Below, piece after piece: positions 21,232 to 33,284 of a stretch of DNA of 64,000 bases (position 1 is the stretch's first letter; the number at the start of each line of letters is the position of its first letter). The notes below the pieces were generated by a model. That model worked only from the letters and a program-made list of their open reading frames with translations, had not been told where the DNA came from and searched no databases. The DNA comes from Ceraceosorus guamensis. Lineage: Eukaryota; Basidiomycota; Exobasidiomycetes; Ceraceosorales; Ceraceosoraceae. The stretch lies in assembly GCF_003144195.1 (NCBI RefSeq), contig NW_020290042.1:62001-126000 (forward strand). The letters run 5' to 3'. A program made the position numbers and the translations under genes.

Positions 21232-22844
21232 ATGGATTCACTACCGCAGCTACTCCGGGACTCTATTGCCTTCTCAGCCGTAGTCTATGTTCAGACTGGC
21301 ATCGTCGCTTGGGACTTTGCGACTACCTTGAACTTTGACCTGGACGTCGTCAGGGGCAAGATCTCTCGGACGTGGCCATTGATCTTGTGTAAGTTTCTGG
21401 ACCGTCTTGCTGCCGCATCGATGCGCCTCGGTACCTGACACTCGACGCTGTCGTACCGACCATCAGTCTTTGGTACTCGATACGGCTCCATCGTCGCGTG
21501 CACTGCCCTGCTGTGCCAGATCAACGCTTGGCCCGGCATATCATGTAACACGACGTGGATATGGGTGCGTCTGAACGGCCCATGGGTCTTTCTCTCGTCG
21601 CGTCGACAGCTTACTCGAACTGCATTTGTGCCATTTTAGGTGATCATCGGCGTCAAACTCCAAAAATTGTTCGCTGAGGCGCTGTTCGCGGTCAGAGCCT
21701 CTGCTGTTTGGGACCACTCTCCCCTCGTCATTGTGGCGGTGGTCAGCGGTCTGCTGATCAACACTGGTATCGGCTTCGCCACTATCGCAGCTGCTGATTG
21801 GCGTTGGGAGCCACCCACGAGTCCTGGCCTGACAGTCGGATCTTGTGTACCCATTGCTTGGGGTTGGAGTCTAGGCGTTGCGTACATCTGCACCCTCGTC
21901 TATGATATTTTCCTAGTCACCCTCATTTGCACCAGGCTTTGGCAGATGGGCCAACGCACCCGATCATCCGCCTCTGCTCTGATTTTCAGAGACGGTGAGT
22001 GACGCCTGCTTTTCTTGCGAGACGTGACGGTGGCCGCCTCTCACGCTGATCCGGCCCTTCAACATCCGTCGACGTAGGTGTCGTCTTCTTGCTCCTTACT
22101 ATGGGACCTACTGTGGCCGCCGTCGCTCTTTACTACGCGGCGTCGACTCCACCAGCACAGTCATCAGCAATGACCCTTTCCGCCACTCTCCACTCCCTTT
22201 GCGCAGCCAGAGCAGCCCGAAATCTGGAGAGCTTCTGCTCTCGTTTGCCCGTTTCGTGGAGAACCAAAGTAGCAAACGGCTCGATGCTCGACCAGGACAC
22301 GCTGGCTAGAATTGCCGGTCACATTGGAGCGTACCGTCACCCCGACGTGGAGATCCAAGAGTACGGTGTTGCCCACAACAACAGTCCAAACCTGAGAGGC
22401 GGTGACTCTGGCTCGATCGCACCCATCAGCGAGCCTGGTCACTCCCCCAAATTGAGCACCTCGCGCATGGCGTGGCTTCAGGAAGCCTTTACGGGTTTCG
22501 CGCCTAGTCGAGTTCCATCGCGAACTCATCAGATGACCAAGGACGTCTACACATCTCCTCGGCGAGGAAGCACGGGCGGTCCTACTTTCAGCAGTGCGGG
22601 TGGCATTCGAGTCGAGGGGTCGGCGTTCCAGTCCGAAAAGCAAAGCCGCAGAAGTCCGTCGCTCAGGAGTCCTAAAGATCCACACGATCTTGACATCGTG
22701 CGCCAGAATCGCTCCGTACCTGGCATCAGCATCGTCACCCAGCAGGTCGAGACCGAAGAAGTCTTGTACAACGAGGGTGCGGGCAGTGCCTCTGCAAGTG
22801 CATACTCGGAGCAAGCGCCGGAGCTTTCCCCTAGGAAGTTCTAG
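21232..22844 (+). CDS. Multi-pass membrane protein of a basidiomycete 7TM-like type
   Basis: Four exons, 21232-21388, 21467-21564, 21640-21994 and 22078-22844, encode 458 residues, and all junctions keep frame. The start is MDSLPQLLRD. The N-terminal 280 residues contain about six or seven hydrophobic spans, for example SIAFSAVVYVQTGIVAWDF, TRYGSIVACTALLCQI, SPLVIVAVVSGLLINTGIGF, WSLGVAYICTLVYDIFLVTL and VVFLLLTMGPTVAAVALYY. An Arg/Lys-bearing loop with WPLILFFGTRYG after span 1 resembles the DUF6533-type integral membrane proteins that are multiplied in basidiomycetes. That family match is from memory of the pattern and is not certain. The C-terminal 180 residues are hydrophilic, Ser/Pro-rich and probably cytoplasmic. 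The function of these proteins is not known; a sensor or receptor role is often suggested. Confidence 0.8.
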
Positions 22845-23417
22845 TCCTGGAACACTTTTCTTCCGCCTCCGCAATGTGGTACCGATAACCTTGAGTGATG
22901 CCTGACCCACACGCCTAGCCACTTATTTATACTTACTTTTCGTTCTAATCAAGCTGAAAGGCAATACACCTTCCTTCTGCAGCTTTGTACTACCCCTAAC
23001 ATTTTGTGTGGTTTTGATACAATCTTGCATGCTCACGTCAACTTCCGTCGGTCGTACATTGTGAATGTCGGCGGCGAGCGCGGTCCACTTGAGCTTCGAC
23101 GACAGTTTGATTCGAAGTGGCTTGAATGCACTGAGAACCAGACGAAGTGACGGGTACTGCGCAGTGTCCAAAATGGTTGGCACAAGAGTGTATCTCGGAT
23201 GCAGGGAAATCCTGAGCAAACAGGTGCGCGGCGCGGCCTCAGTCCAATCGCGCCATCTAGCGTTTCATCTGCAGATTTCCGAGTGCAGCCAATGCTCGCC
23301 CAAGATATATTCCGTGATTTGGCAGTGACACCGGCGTTTGCAAACATCCAAGAAAAGTTGTCTCGACGCGCATTGGAGTCGCAGAGAAGCATGCGAGCAC
23401 CACGTTGCGCCTGTGCT
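22845..23417. other. Convergent intergenic region
   Basis: This is the shared 3' region of the membrane protein gene and NECAP. I see no gene; the frames on both strands have random composition. A T-rich stretch follows the plus-strand stop at about 22920-22945 and may contribute to 3'-end formation. Confidence 0.45.
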
Positions 23418-24459
23418 TCAACCCCTTCTGCTAGGCGGGGGAGGCAGCAAGGGGCCGCCCCCGAAACCTCCACCGCCCGAGGAGCTTGGCGCATCTCGAA
23501 TCTTCCTAGCTCCGCCTCCTGGCAGCTTGATGCTGAATGTCTGGCCTTCTTTGAGGCTGTAGTCCTGCTTGGGTCCTGCGGGGATGTGTGGCGAAGGTCC
23601 GCTGTCTACTGCACCTGAAGTAGCTGCTAAATCTTCTCCTCTCGCTGCGGCCTCTTCTGCTGCCTTCGCCGCTTTGTTCCGTCTGCCAACATATTGCAGT
23701 GAGCCTGAATGCACCCGCTACACTTGTGAATGCAGATGAGACAGGGGAGCAAGAATGACTCACTTTGTCCAGTCCTGCAGTGCTACTTGGAAATCGAAAG
23801 AATCTGATCTATCCTGGAAACCCATACCGATGAACGCCCTCTTCCCGCCTTCGTTCTCCACACGCAGCACGAAGTATCTGGAACTGTCCAACACAGGCTC
23901 GACGCTCTGACCAGACAAGTCGTAGGGAGACAGCGCGAAAAGCTCGCCTGAGGAGGGAGGCGGAGAGTCAAGCGGTAAGACATGGTGTCCCTAAGACCGA
24001 AGCCGAGTTGCGGCCTTCGCATTGCGCCGAAGCATTCAAAGTTGGCAGACTCAGATTCGAGATGCTATCCTTCTCCCAGCCCTAGCCCACGCTTCGGGAT
24101 CGCCGGACTCACCGCTGTCCTTGTCTTCCAGTCTGATACTGCATGCGTTTCCCTTTTCAATGACTCTCAGCCTTCCTTTCCACAAAAAGGCCTGAGGAGG
24201 GATGCGTCACAACATGGCACAGACAAGATTGCAAGTCAGCAATTGAGCAATATCACCAGCTGCGTTCTGCTGATTCTACGCACCTCCATGTCACCCCATT
24301 CTGCTGCTTTGTAGCCTGCCGCAGACTTGCGAGGCGGGCTGAGCGCAGTACTCTGTGATCAGCAAGAGATCGGCTGTGTGGGCGATCGTGCACTCACACC
24401 CTGTATACGTAGCATTCTCTCGCGACGAATAGAACCGACTCGTATTCCAAGTCATCCAT
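23418..24459 (-). CDS. NECAP-family endocytic adaptor-associated protein
   Basis: Five exons on the minus strand: 24459-24398, 24338-24284, 24191-24113, 23947-23764 and about 23704-23418. The family is clear: [20 protein letters not shown], then [57 protein letters not shown] and [20 protein letters not shown] match the PH-like NECAP domain. A coiled Ala/Glu-rich stretch ([18 protein letters not shown]) and a [17 protein letters not shown] motif follow, then a Gly/Pro-rich C-terminus. NECAPs bind AP-2 and its accessory proteins during clathrin-coated pit formation. One oddity: the conserved frames of exons 4 and 5 do not join through any AG acceptor I can find. The nearest acceptor (23705-23706) leaves the frame one base out, so there is a sequence error, a non-canonical splice or a true lesion. 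The gene is divergent from the isochorismatase gene. Confidence 0.88.
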
Positions 24460-25142
24460 GTTGACGGTTCCGCGCGAGTGTGTCTGGCGGAAATTGGTGT
24501 GAGCAACGGGAAGCTAGGTATGACACAGCAGGGCACAGCAGGACACGGCAGGTGATCGCTGCAGAGCAGATACGCTGGGAGAGCCAGCTCAAAGAAAGGA
24601 GCAAACTTGCTATAGGCGTCAATCGAGGTGGTGGACTCAAGATTGAAGGCGTAGGTGGGATGTGATGATGGGGATGGGACTCTGGAAGCACGCGGTGCTC
24701 CTTGTCTATGGCTGCACGAATCGGCGTGCGCACGTGATGAGCAACGTCGTGATCCGTGCGCAGCCATCGGCATGCCGCGCCAGGCGCGCACCCGACTCAG
24801 GACTCACGACTGCCGCTCGCGCCATGATCTCGAGAGATTCCCACTCGTGACTGGCATGGGCCTCCACTTGTACCGTACATCTTGATGCTATATCCGTCAC
24901 CGTTAGCCTAGCTCATTCCGACCCACAAACTCACGACTCAATCCAACTCCTCACCTCGACCTGTCCTTCGCAACGACTCGATACTCGCGCACCCTCACTT
25001 TCGAGTGGTTCTTGCATTCTGAGGTCACCTTCCGGGGCACACACACACAAGTCCAAGATCCTTTAGCTGCAAGCGTATGCTCATATTGCACTCTCACTAA
25101 GCTTTGGGGCACAACATCGCACTTTCTCCTCATCTGCCAGTC
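24460..25142. other. Divergent promoter region (NECAP / isochorismatase)
   Basis: No coding region could be supported in these 683 bp. ACTCACGACT-type motifs occur near 24802-24812 and 24929-24939. The region should drive transcription in both directions. Confidence 0.45.
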
Positions 25143-26236
25143 ATGTCGGCTCCTATTGCCACGCGCATAGCAAGGCTGGATCCTCCCAGGACGGCGCTCT
25201 TTATCTGCGATATGCAAGAGAGATTTACTCGGGCTATTCACAGGTTTGACGCGGTTGAGTCCACTGCTGCGAAGCTGATCAAGGCTGCCAATACGTTGGA
25301 CATACCCATTTGGACGACTGAACAGGCTCCCAAGTGTGAGTGATGCAAGATGGACGCTCGTGCGAGAGCTGCTTGAGGGTCCTTGAGGCACAAGACGCGT
25401 ACTGCTGGGTACGTGCGGAGGCAGAAAAGACGATAAACCACGGTGGTCCTACATGCGTGCCGGACAGGATTGGTCTTGTTCTGATTGTGCATCCCGTCTG
25501 AGGAAGACAAGGCTCTGACGAACAAGTGCACCGCTCCGTAGCGCTGGGATCGACGGTTCCTGGCCTAGCGGCACTGCCCAAACCATCGACAAGCAAGACC
25601 GTCCCCAAGACGAGATTCTCCATGGTCTTGCCCTCTTTGAACGAGTGGTACTCAACTCTCAAAAATGGCGCACCGACAGGAGTGGTGCTCGTTGGCATAG
25701 AGTCGCATGTATGCATCACACAGACAGCTTTGGACCTTCTCGAGCAGGGCATCCAGGTCTGGATACCTGCTGATGGTGTGAGCAGCTGCAATGCTGCCGA
25801 AGTACCGCTTGCGCTTGCGGTGAGTCGAGTCAGCCAGGTGCAATGCCTTGCCTGGAAGCTCGATAGCTCATCAATTGCAGTCGTATGCGCTCCATGCGGC
25901 CCCAACCCCGCAGCGCCTGAAGGAAGCTGGCGCTATCGTGACAACGTCCGAGTCCATTCTCTTTGAGCTCATCAAGGATGCCGTGCATCCAAAGTTCAAA
26001 GACATTCAAGCTCTCATTGTGAGTAGGCTGTGGCCAGGACAGTGGGATATCAGAAGCGCTGCGGATGTACACGTTACTCTCTGAGGCCACCGTATTTGCG
26101 CTTGCGCTCTTCATCTCACCCTGCGACTTTCTCGCCCATCGTTTCGCGCTCGCAGAAAGAGGAAAAGGCCAACACTACTGAGAATTTGGAAGCGCTTTCG
26201 GGTGCTAGCGGAGATGGCCAGTGCACCATCAGCTAG
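25143..26236 (+). CDS. Isochorismatase-like cysteine hydrolase (ISOC1/2 type)
   Basis: Four exons, 25143-25335, 25542-25819, 25881-26018 and 26156-26236, encode 229 residues, with every junction in frame. The alpha/beta hydrolase fold of the isochorismatase superfamily is shown by TALFICDMQERF (catalytic Asp23), PKTRFSM (Lys87) and VVLVGIESHVCITQTALDLL (catalytic Cys122). IWTTEQAPKSLGSTVPGL matches the TEQ-x-P-K-LG-T-VPE element of eukaryotic ISOC proteins. The Asp-Lys-Cys triad is complete, so an active hydrolase is likely. Substrates of the eukaryotic branch are not established; it should not be read as a siderophore gene because no isochorismate pathway gene lies nearby. The C-terminal exon adds a short hydrophilic tail (KEEKANTTENLEALSG). 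Confidence 0.9.
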
Positions 26237-27634
26237 GTCCTCTGAGCCCGCACTACCCATACCGTCTCCACGTCACCTTACTCTGGTCTGCGATCATGCC
26301 TTCCCAATCGAGTTCATGCCGCCCTAGCTCGCTGGTCGCCGCCTGGCCAAAGTGGACGGAAGTCGTCGAGAATGTCGTTCATGTCCCACACTGGCCATCT
26401 TTGAATCTCGAGGCTGCATCTGCCGTAGTTTGGCCAGCCGGGACATCGCGCAGCGTCTTTCGTTCAAACCCGCAGCCCATTCAATTTAGGGCTCCACCGT
26501 GATCCTAGCGCGACTCGCTCGGACGATACACACACACGATAGTTGAGTTGATGCCAAGAAATGAATTCATTGGAATCATTAGAAGCCAAGACAATCGAAT
26601 CGCACGTACTCCACCTGTCAATTACCCTGATCTGAGCTGCATGCCGCCGAGATGTCTAGATTGGTGTTGGTTGAGAGTGAGCTGCTGGGACCTGCGAATG
26701 CAACCCGCGTCGCATGATTGCCGCTCAAACGCTCCAGCCGGCGCTCAAATTTAATGCAAGGAAACTCATCAAAGTTCATCGTTTAGTGGAAGGGATCTTG
26801 CACTCGCACTTGCGCATGGCGAGAGACTCTTCGATCAAAGCGTCGGCGTGGTCAGAGCTCGCGCTGTTGCTCGGAGAGATGGGGAGGATGGCGAAGCGTG
26901 CAACCCGCGGCCATCTTGAGCGGTGCGAAGCCTGCATCGCCATCTAGCCGCATCAGACATTCGAAGGACGCTCGCGGCGGAGAGGTGAATGAAGGGCGCG
27001 GTTGAGAAGGTGGGGTTCGTCACCATGATCAGACATGCGACCGTACGCCCATGACTCTTGACTCGAAGTCACGACTCAAGCCATCGCGAACGACGATCGC
27101 AGGTTTTCAGATCTGTGGTCCTGCAGGTCTGTCTACCGCTCGCCTTCCGTTCCACGCCCCTTCCTTGCATATGCTGCCGGTAGGAGCTTAGCGCGTCATT
27201 ATTACAGCGGCAAGCGGCAGCCACGGGCGGCTACAGCTACCGTTTGAATAGCTGCCTAAGCAACGCGCTGTCCATGCACAGTCAGGTCACGTTCACGGGT
27301 CTCAAACTCGAAAGGTGCTGGCTCCCCCCCCCCCCCCTTTTCTGCTTGTTTTCCCGATCATTCACGATTCTTGAAATCCTCCACAGCCAGCACCTGCGCT
27401 CAAAGCGGCCCCAGCACCTTGAGATCAGATTCGCTCACTGCCGCTACCGTGCAACTCTTTCTCCATCTCCTCCCATCCACGATCTGACGTCAGTCGGTGG
27501 TTATCCGGATTCCCATCTTTCGCCTCTCCCTGCTCCACACCTCATTGCGACTCGTTTTGTCTGCGCCAAACGCAGAAAAGGAGGCTGATTGCAGCTTCAT
27601 CGACGCCCTTCAGCGCACCCTTGTTCACGCCGCC
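26237..27634. other. 1.4-kb intergenic region with a poly-C tract
   Basis: No gene could be supported. It contains a run of 14 Cs at 27324-27337, TCACGACT-type motifs near 27070, and a pyrimidine-rich stretch in the last 200 bases before the CNNM start (for example CTTTCTCCATCTCCTCCCATC) that probably belongs to its promoter. Confidence 0.5.
27324..27337 (+). repeat. Poly-C tract (14 C)
   Basis: An uninterrupted run of 14 Cs lies in an intergenic region. It is one of three long C runs in the window, all on the plus strand; its length is prone to sequencing error. Confidence 0.9.
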
Positions 27635-29975
27635 ATGTCGTCCGCTCGCCCATTGCCGCGTGGCCGAGGAGCTACGCTAGGATCTGGCAGCATATCAGCT
27701 CGATCGACATCCGTTGCCAAGGCGCTGCTGCTAAGCACCACACTTGCAGCCCATCTACTATCCAAAGCGTTCGCAACGCCTTTGAACTTTGCCTCGCAAC
27801 ACTTTGGAGCTCTGCCCTTTCCTGTGCCGGACGTTGCGGCATGGAGTCGGGTGGAGGAGATCGGGACTCTGCATCATGGTCACGAGCCAGAAGCACCAGA
27901 GAGCACTTTTCAGCTCGTGGTTGACATGGTCTCCATCGCTGTGAGCGGAAGGTGGCTCGGTTCGCATTCGCACAGTGCGCTGACAATGCATTCCTTCCGA
28001 CTCGCTAGGGCTTGGTCATACTTGGTGGTATCTTTGCAGGCTTGACTCTCGGATTGATGGGTCTGGACATGGTCAATCTGCAGGTGTTGAGCACCAGCGG
28101 ATCAGAGACTGAGCAAGACCACGCGAGAAAAGTGCTCAAGCTGCTCGAAAAAGGAAGGCACTGGGTCCTCGTCGTGCTCCTGCTGGGCAATGTTGTAGGT
28201 GAGGATCGCCCACCAAAGATGGTGCCTGCGGCTTGCGCCTTTCTGACCAGGTGTAATCCCTGACCCGCCTCCCCGCCCAACCCGCAGTGAATGAGTCGCT
28301 GCCCATCTTCCTGTCCGATTTTGGCGGTACAGCGGCAGTCTTGGTGTGAGTGCATACCGACAGCTCCCCAATGACGCATCTAGCTTACTGAGCATTCAGC
28401 CTTCTCCAGCTCCACACTTCTGATCGTCATCTTTGGCGAGATCGTCCCTCAGTCGATCTGCGCGAGGCACGGCTTGGCCATTGGCGCGTACTGCGCACCG
28501 CTCGTGCATGCCACCATGATCATCATGGCTCCCGTCGCCTGGCCCACAGCCAAGCTGCTGGACTGGGCTTTGGGCGAAGATCACGGGACGACTTACCGCA
28601 AGGCCGAATTGAAGACGTTCGTCTCTCTCCATCAACAGATTGGCACGGATGGACTGAATGAGGACGAAGTGACGATCATTCGATCAGTGCTGGAGCTGAA
28701 CGACAAGACGGTTTCCTCGGTTATGACACCAATCGAGGATGTCTACACGATGAGCGCCGACACGATTATGAACGAAGAGAACATCAACCACTTGGTTCAA
28801 TCAGGCTACTCCAGAGTGCCTGTGCACGAGCCTGGCAAACCTGATGCCATTATTGGGATGCTACTCGTCAAAAGGTTGATCACGTACGATCCAGAAGATG
28901 CAATGCCCGCGAGCTGGTTCCAATTGACACCTCTGCCAGAGACGAACCCAGACCTGAGCTTGCTCGACACGCTCAACTACTTCCAACAAGGACGAAGTCA
29001 CATGATTTTGGTGTCGACGAACCCCGGAGAAAATCGCGGAGCCATGGGCATAGTGACGCTGGAGGATGTCATTGAGGAGGTCATCGGCGAGGAGATTGTA
29101 GATGAGACGGACGTCTTTGTGGATGTGCACAACAAGATCAAGGTGAGCATCGAGTGCTTCATCCAGCGATGGCGACGTCGAGGCTGAATTACATGCGCTA
29201 TCCGCGACAGGTCGTTCGCAATCGACCTCAACAAGGCACCTCGGCGAATTACGCAGGCTTGGTGCAGGGCATAATTGAACGTCGACGCAAGTCAGGCATG
29301 ATGAAGCGAGCAACACCGCTTAAGTCGGCGGGTACTGGAGTGAACAAAGTCGCTATCAAGCGACCTGGCAGTCCCTTCTCCACCTCGAGCCAGGCCGGCG
29401 AATCATACACTCAGCCGAGTGGATTAGCTGGGTTTGGATCGCCACGCAACAAGGGCGCGGTACTGGACGCAGCCAGGCGAGCGTCATCTACAGATAGGGG
29501 AACGGGTATCGTCGAGGGTCTATCCAAAGCTTTCACTCGCACGATGACATGGCCAAACGCTCCAGAGGGCGACAACTCTTCTCAGGCGAACGGCAAGTCG
29601 ACGCCTGCTGTGAGTGGCTCGATAGGGGCTGCAGCGAACGAAGCCTCGCGCAGGAATAGCAGCAGTCGCGCGAGCGGATTGCCTGATGGCTCTTATATCG
29701 TGGAGGTGGATGGCGGTCGAACCACGCTTTTGGAGGTGGGCGATATTGCGGAACAGCCGGCTGCTGAAGAAGTAGCTAGGATTAGAGCGGAACAAGAGGC
29801 GAAGCAACAAGCCGCAAGAGAGGCACAGGCCGAAGAGGCAAAGAAAGCCAATGGGACCTTGATAGGTGCAGCAGAAGAGCAAGATGAAAGCAGACCGCTT
29901 TTGAGCGCTGCCAAGAGGATGTTTGGGGCGACGGACGAGCATGTGAACAAGACTCGGCCTGACCACGAGGCGTAG
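27635..29975 (+). CDS. MAM3: CNNM/Mam3-family metal transporter (DUF21 plus CBS pair)
   Basis: Five exons, 27635-27940, 28009-28198, 28288-28345, 28410-29142 and 29211-29975, encode 683 residues with all junctions in frame. An N-terminal hydrophobic stretch ([20 protein letters not shown]) may be a signal peptide. The DUF21 transmembrane domain follows: [40 protein letters not shown] and [20 protein letters not shown], all hallmark CNNM segments. The CBS pair runs from [15 protein letters not shown] through SRVPVHEPG to [20 protein letters not shown]. The C-terminal 250 residues are disordered and Ser/Ala/Glu-rich. Yeast Mam3 is a vacuolar-membrane protein linked to manganese and mitochondrial morphology, and the CNNM family handles Mg2+ and related ions. 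Location and ion for this copy are inferred from the family. Confidence 0.93.
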
Positions 29976-30933
29976 CATTTTGCCTTCTCTGGGAGTGGAG
30001 CCTACGCTGTCGTTTATGGCTCCACCGCCCAAGCCTTTGCCCCTTCCTATCCTCGTAAATTCTTTTGAGCTCAAGCCTGACGGACCCTTTACAAACAACT
30101 AATCTACCCCAAAAGCTTCGAGCAATGATTCGCCGCGCTCGCTTTAGCCATCACACTTTCGACGTCATCACTTTTGCTCGAATGGCATCACATAGCAACT
30201 TGCAGTGACAGTCTCGAGATCTGCCACCCTTCAGGCGTACTCGTAACGTCCGGAGCTTCTGCGAGCGAGAAGGACCTCGCTCTGCTCGTCGGAGAAGCGA
30301 AAGCGTCCCTTTCTGCTGTCTCTTGGTGCCTTACTTCCTGTCGAGCCCCTTTCTTTGATGCACAGCATCCCTCATCACGTAGTTGGTTGCCAGCATCTCT
30401 GCACGCGGCGGCGAGATGCGCGCACTCCAATTTGAGCGTTCAAGACTGCGGCCGTGCAGCAGTCACGAGTGCACCGTCAAGAACCCAACTGACCAGTCTT
30501 CGCGCTTTTCGCGCTTTCTTCCTCCGACCCATCGGTGCATTCACTTGGTGCATTGGTGCATGGCTGCTGCTGCAGCTGCCTGGTACCCAGCGCGCAGCGA
30601 GCAGGGTTGAGTTCGAAAGCATAATCACGATTAAATGTGGTTGTGAATTTGTAACCCACATTGTAAATTTGGATTTGGGCAGATACAAGAATTGGTCAGG
30701 AGCAGTGCAAAGCCAGCAGTTTGAAAATCGGGCGCGCGCGAATTGCCCGAGGGTGGAAGACACGACACAGCAGACGTGGAGATGAAGGAAGCAGAAAGAT
30801 GTCTCCTACAGCCCTGCGATTCGCAGCATCTCCCATCACCATCGGCGATACGCCTCTTCTTTGACAGTGCAAAAGAATCGACTTTGACAGGGCTCCGCTT
30901 CTCCTTGCCCTTTCAGAAGTCAGACTCTTCATC
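29976..30933. other. Intergenic region upstream of the methyltransferase
   Basis: A 203-codon plus-strand frame (30174-30785) has random composition and no motif, so I leave it out. One AATCACGATT site lies near 30625. The last 100 bases (TTCTCCTTGCCCTTTCAG) are pyrimidine-rich, as expected just upstream of a fungal start codon. Confidence 0.5.
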
Positions 30934-32976
30934 ATGAGCGAGCAGACTCAGCAAGCGGCTTTGGACGCGCTGGCGTATCAAAGAGCTCAATTACAAGCTC
31001 AAGAAGCTCACTTGGCCCAACAAGTCGCGCCTTCTTCGCCAAGCACCGCATCGGTAGGCTCCCCCGTCAACCCTTCTACGCCTGCTAGATCTTCGATGGG
31101 CGCTGCTGCAGCCAATGGCAGTCCTCTCGCCACTTCCAACCCCTTTACTACCAGTGCCGGACCTCAAAGCCCAACTATCCCCAGAAAGGACCCAAAGAGA
31201 GCTAGCATCGCTGCGGGCGCTGGCTTCAATCCCCTTGAGGCTGCGGCGTCTGGCGCTCAAAGTACCAGGTACGCTCCAGGAGGAAAAGTGCGCTTGACTG
31301 ACTACGTGAGTCGACGCTCTCGGTTCGTAGAAAAGTGATGCCTAAGCGCTTCATCTAGGAAGCCCTTGTGTTCCGGTGTCTTCTTCTCGAGGCCGCTGTC
31401 TTTAAATTAGCATCACCAGCTGGTCTTGCCTCGTAGTCGATATCGCGCTCTATGCTCATCTTGCTCGCACCTGCGTTTCTAGGCTACCATCGCGAACGCG
31501 CCGCTCCCGGCCGAAGGCAATGGCACTTTCAGCAACCTTCACCTTGCCTTGCTCGTCTTCTTCACACCGGCCATTCTTCTTCGAGTGATCCCCTTCTTCA
31601 AGGCGAGCTGGGTCCCCTGGTGGCTCTACTGGATTCTGGTGATCGTGATCGGAGCTCCCGTGACCATTGGCTACTGGACCTTTATGAGCATTTGTGGACC
31701 TCGCAAAAACGAAAAGGTCAACTTGCCTGGAAAACCCGTCGAGGATTACATTACCATTCACGATGCCGAACTGAAGCGCAAGTACCACGGACGCAACAAG
31801 ATCCCCATGCAACCTTTCCATGATGCGTACTTCGATGGCAAGATCGATATCAAGGGTGATATGCTGGACCTATTGGAACACAGGCTGGATTGGTCCCACA
31901 TGCACTTTACGCCCGAACTCTTCAAATTTGTCCTCACTGTACTCGTCCCGGATGTCATCAGACACACTGAGAAGCAAGATATGGAGCAAGTGCGCGATCA
32001 CTACGACCGAGGCGACGATTTTTACGAGTGGTTTTTGGGACCTCAGATGATCTACACTAGCGGCATGATCAGCGATCCCAGGCGCAAAGAGACTCTGGAA
32101 GAACTTCAGGACAACAAGATGGCAGCTGTTTGCAACAAGCTTCAGCTGCAGCCCAGCGACAAGGTTCTGGACATTGGATGCGGTTGGGGAACGCTTACTG
32201 CTTTTGCTGCCAAAAACTTTGGTTGCGACGTGACGGGAGTGACATTGGCCAAGAACCAGACCAAGTTTGGCAACGAGAGGATCGCAAAAGCTGGACTCTC
32301 TTCAGACAAGGCTCGCGTGCTATGCATGGACTACAGAGACATTCCAGTCGAAAAGGGTTACTACAACAAGATTGTCAGTCTGGAGATGGCAGAGCACGTA
32401 GGCATCAGACACTACTCCAAGTTCTTGGCGGACATCCACGAGCGTCTGGATGACGATGGGACGTTCTTGTTGCAAGTTGCGGGCATTCGACCTACTTGGC
32501 AGTACTGGGACCTGATCTGGGGATTGTTCATGAACAAGTACATCTTCAGGGGTGCGGATGCTTCGTGCGCCATCGGCTGGGTCATCAACAAGCTGGAAGC
32601 TGCCGGGTTCGAGGTGCAGTCAGCAGACGTTTTGGGTGTGCATTACAGCGCTACGATCCTGAGGTGGTACGAGAATTGGAAGTCGAACGAGGCGAAGATC
32701 AAGGCAAAGTATGGCGAAAAGCTTTGGAGAATCTGGTTGTACTTCCTCGCAAGCAGCGTAATCATTGCTCGCGAGGGTGGGTCCAGCGTGTTCCAAATCA
32801 CCAGCAAGAAGGTGAGCGCTCGAGGACCTGCAGTAAGGCACGATTACTGCTTACACGTTATCATGTCGCTTGCCTTCGACCACCAGAACCTCAACGCTAC
32901 TGATCGCGTGTCGTTCTGGGAAGGCAGAATTCAGCCTTCCAAGTACCAGAGCGTTTACACCCCCGCTCAGTACTGA
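30934..32976 (+). CDS. SMT1: Sphingolipid C9-methyltransferase
   Basis: Three exons, 30934-31305, 31483-32811 and 32887-32976, encode 596 residues; the junctions are in frame. A low-complexity N-terminus of about 120 residues precedes two membrane spans (LALLVFFTPAILLRVIPFF and WVPWWLYWILVIVIGAPVTI). The catalytic part is of the cyclopropane-fatty-acid-synthase type: DHYDRGDDFYEWFLGPQMIY near residue 296, the SAM-binding VLDIGCGWGTL near 352, and LEMAEHVGIRHYSKFLADIH. Fungal enzymes of this layout transfer a methyl group from S-adenosylmethionine to C9 of the sphingoid base, giving the 9-methyl-sphingadienine of glucosylceramide. They act in the ER or Golgi membrane and matter for membrane order and growth. 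The N-terminal extension looks longer than needed for the fold and is poorly conserved. Yeast lacks this gene; filamentous fungi and basidiomycetes have it. Confidence 0.95.
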
Positions 32977-33284
32977 GGTGACAACCGCTTACGCACGTTG
33001 CAAGAGCGAGCCAAGGGCTTGACTCGCCAACACCAACGAACGCGATTCGTCAAGCAGGCAAGTTGTATTCAAGCCAAAGCAGTGTCGTGCGTGTCCAGAA
33101 AGCGATCTACTTTTATCCGAACGCACTACGCTGCCAGTCTGCTCTCAAGCCCTGCATCCATTCCACCGATATCGGTTCATCACGCCCAGCTTACAAATCA
33201 CGAAAGGTGTCGACCTCGAATGCATGACATTTTAGAGTACAAGCGGTTGTGTGCTCTTCTGCTGCATTGAATGTATCGGGCGCG
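32977..33284. other. Convergent spacer
   Basis: These 308 bp lie between the stop codons of the methyltransferase and uL3m genes. I see no gene; only 3' untranslated sequence is expected. Confidence 0.5.

Noticed and set aside
30174-30785. 203-codon plus-strand frame
   Set aside because: Composition is random-like (high Ser, Cys, Trp scattered) with no motif; it sits in the spacer upstream of the methyltransferase.
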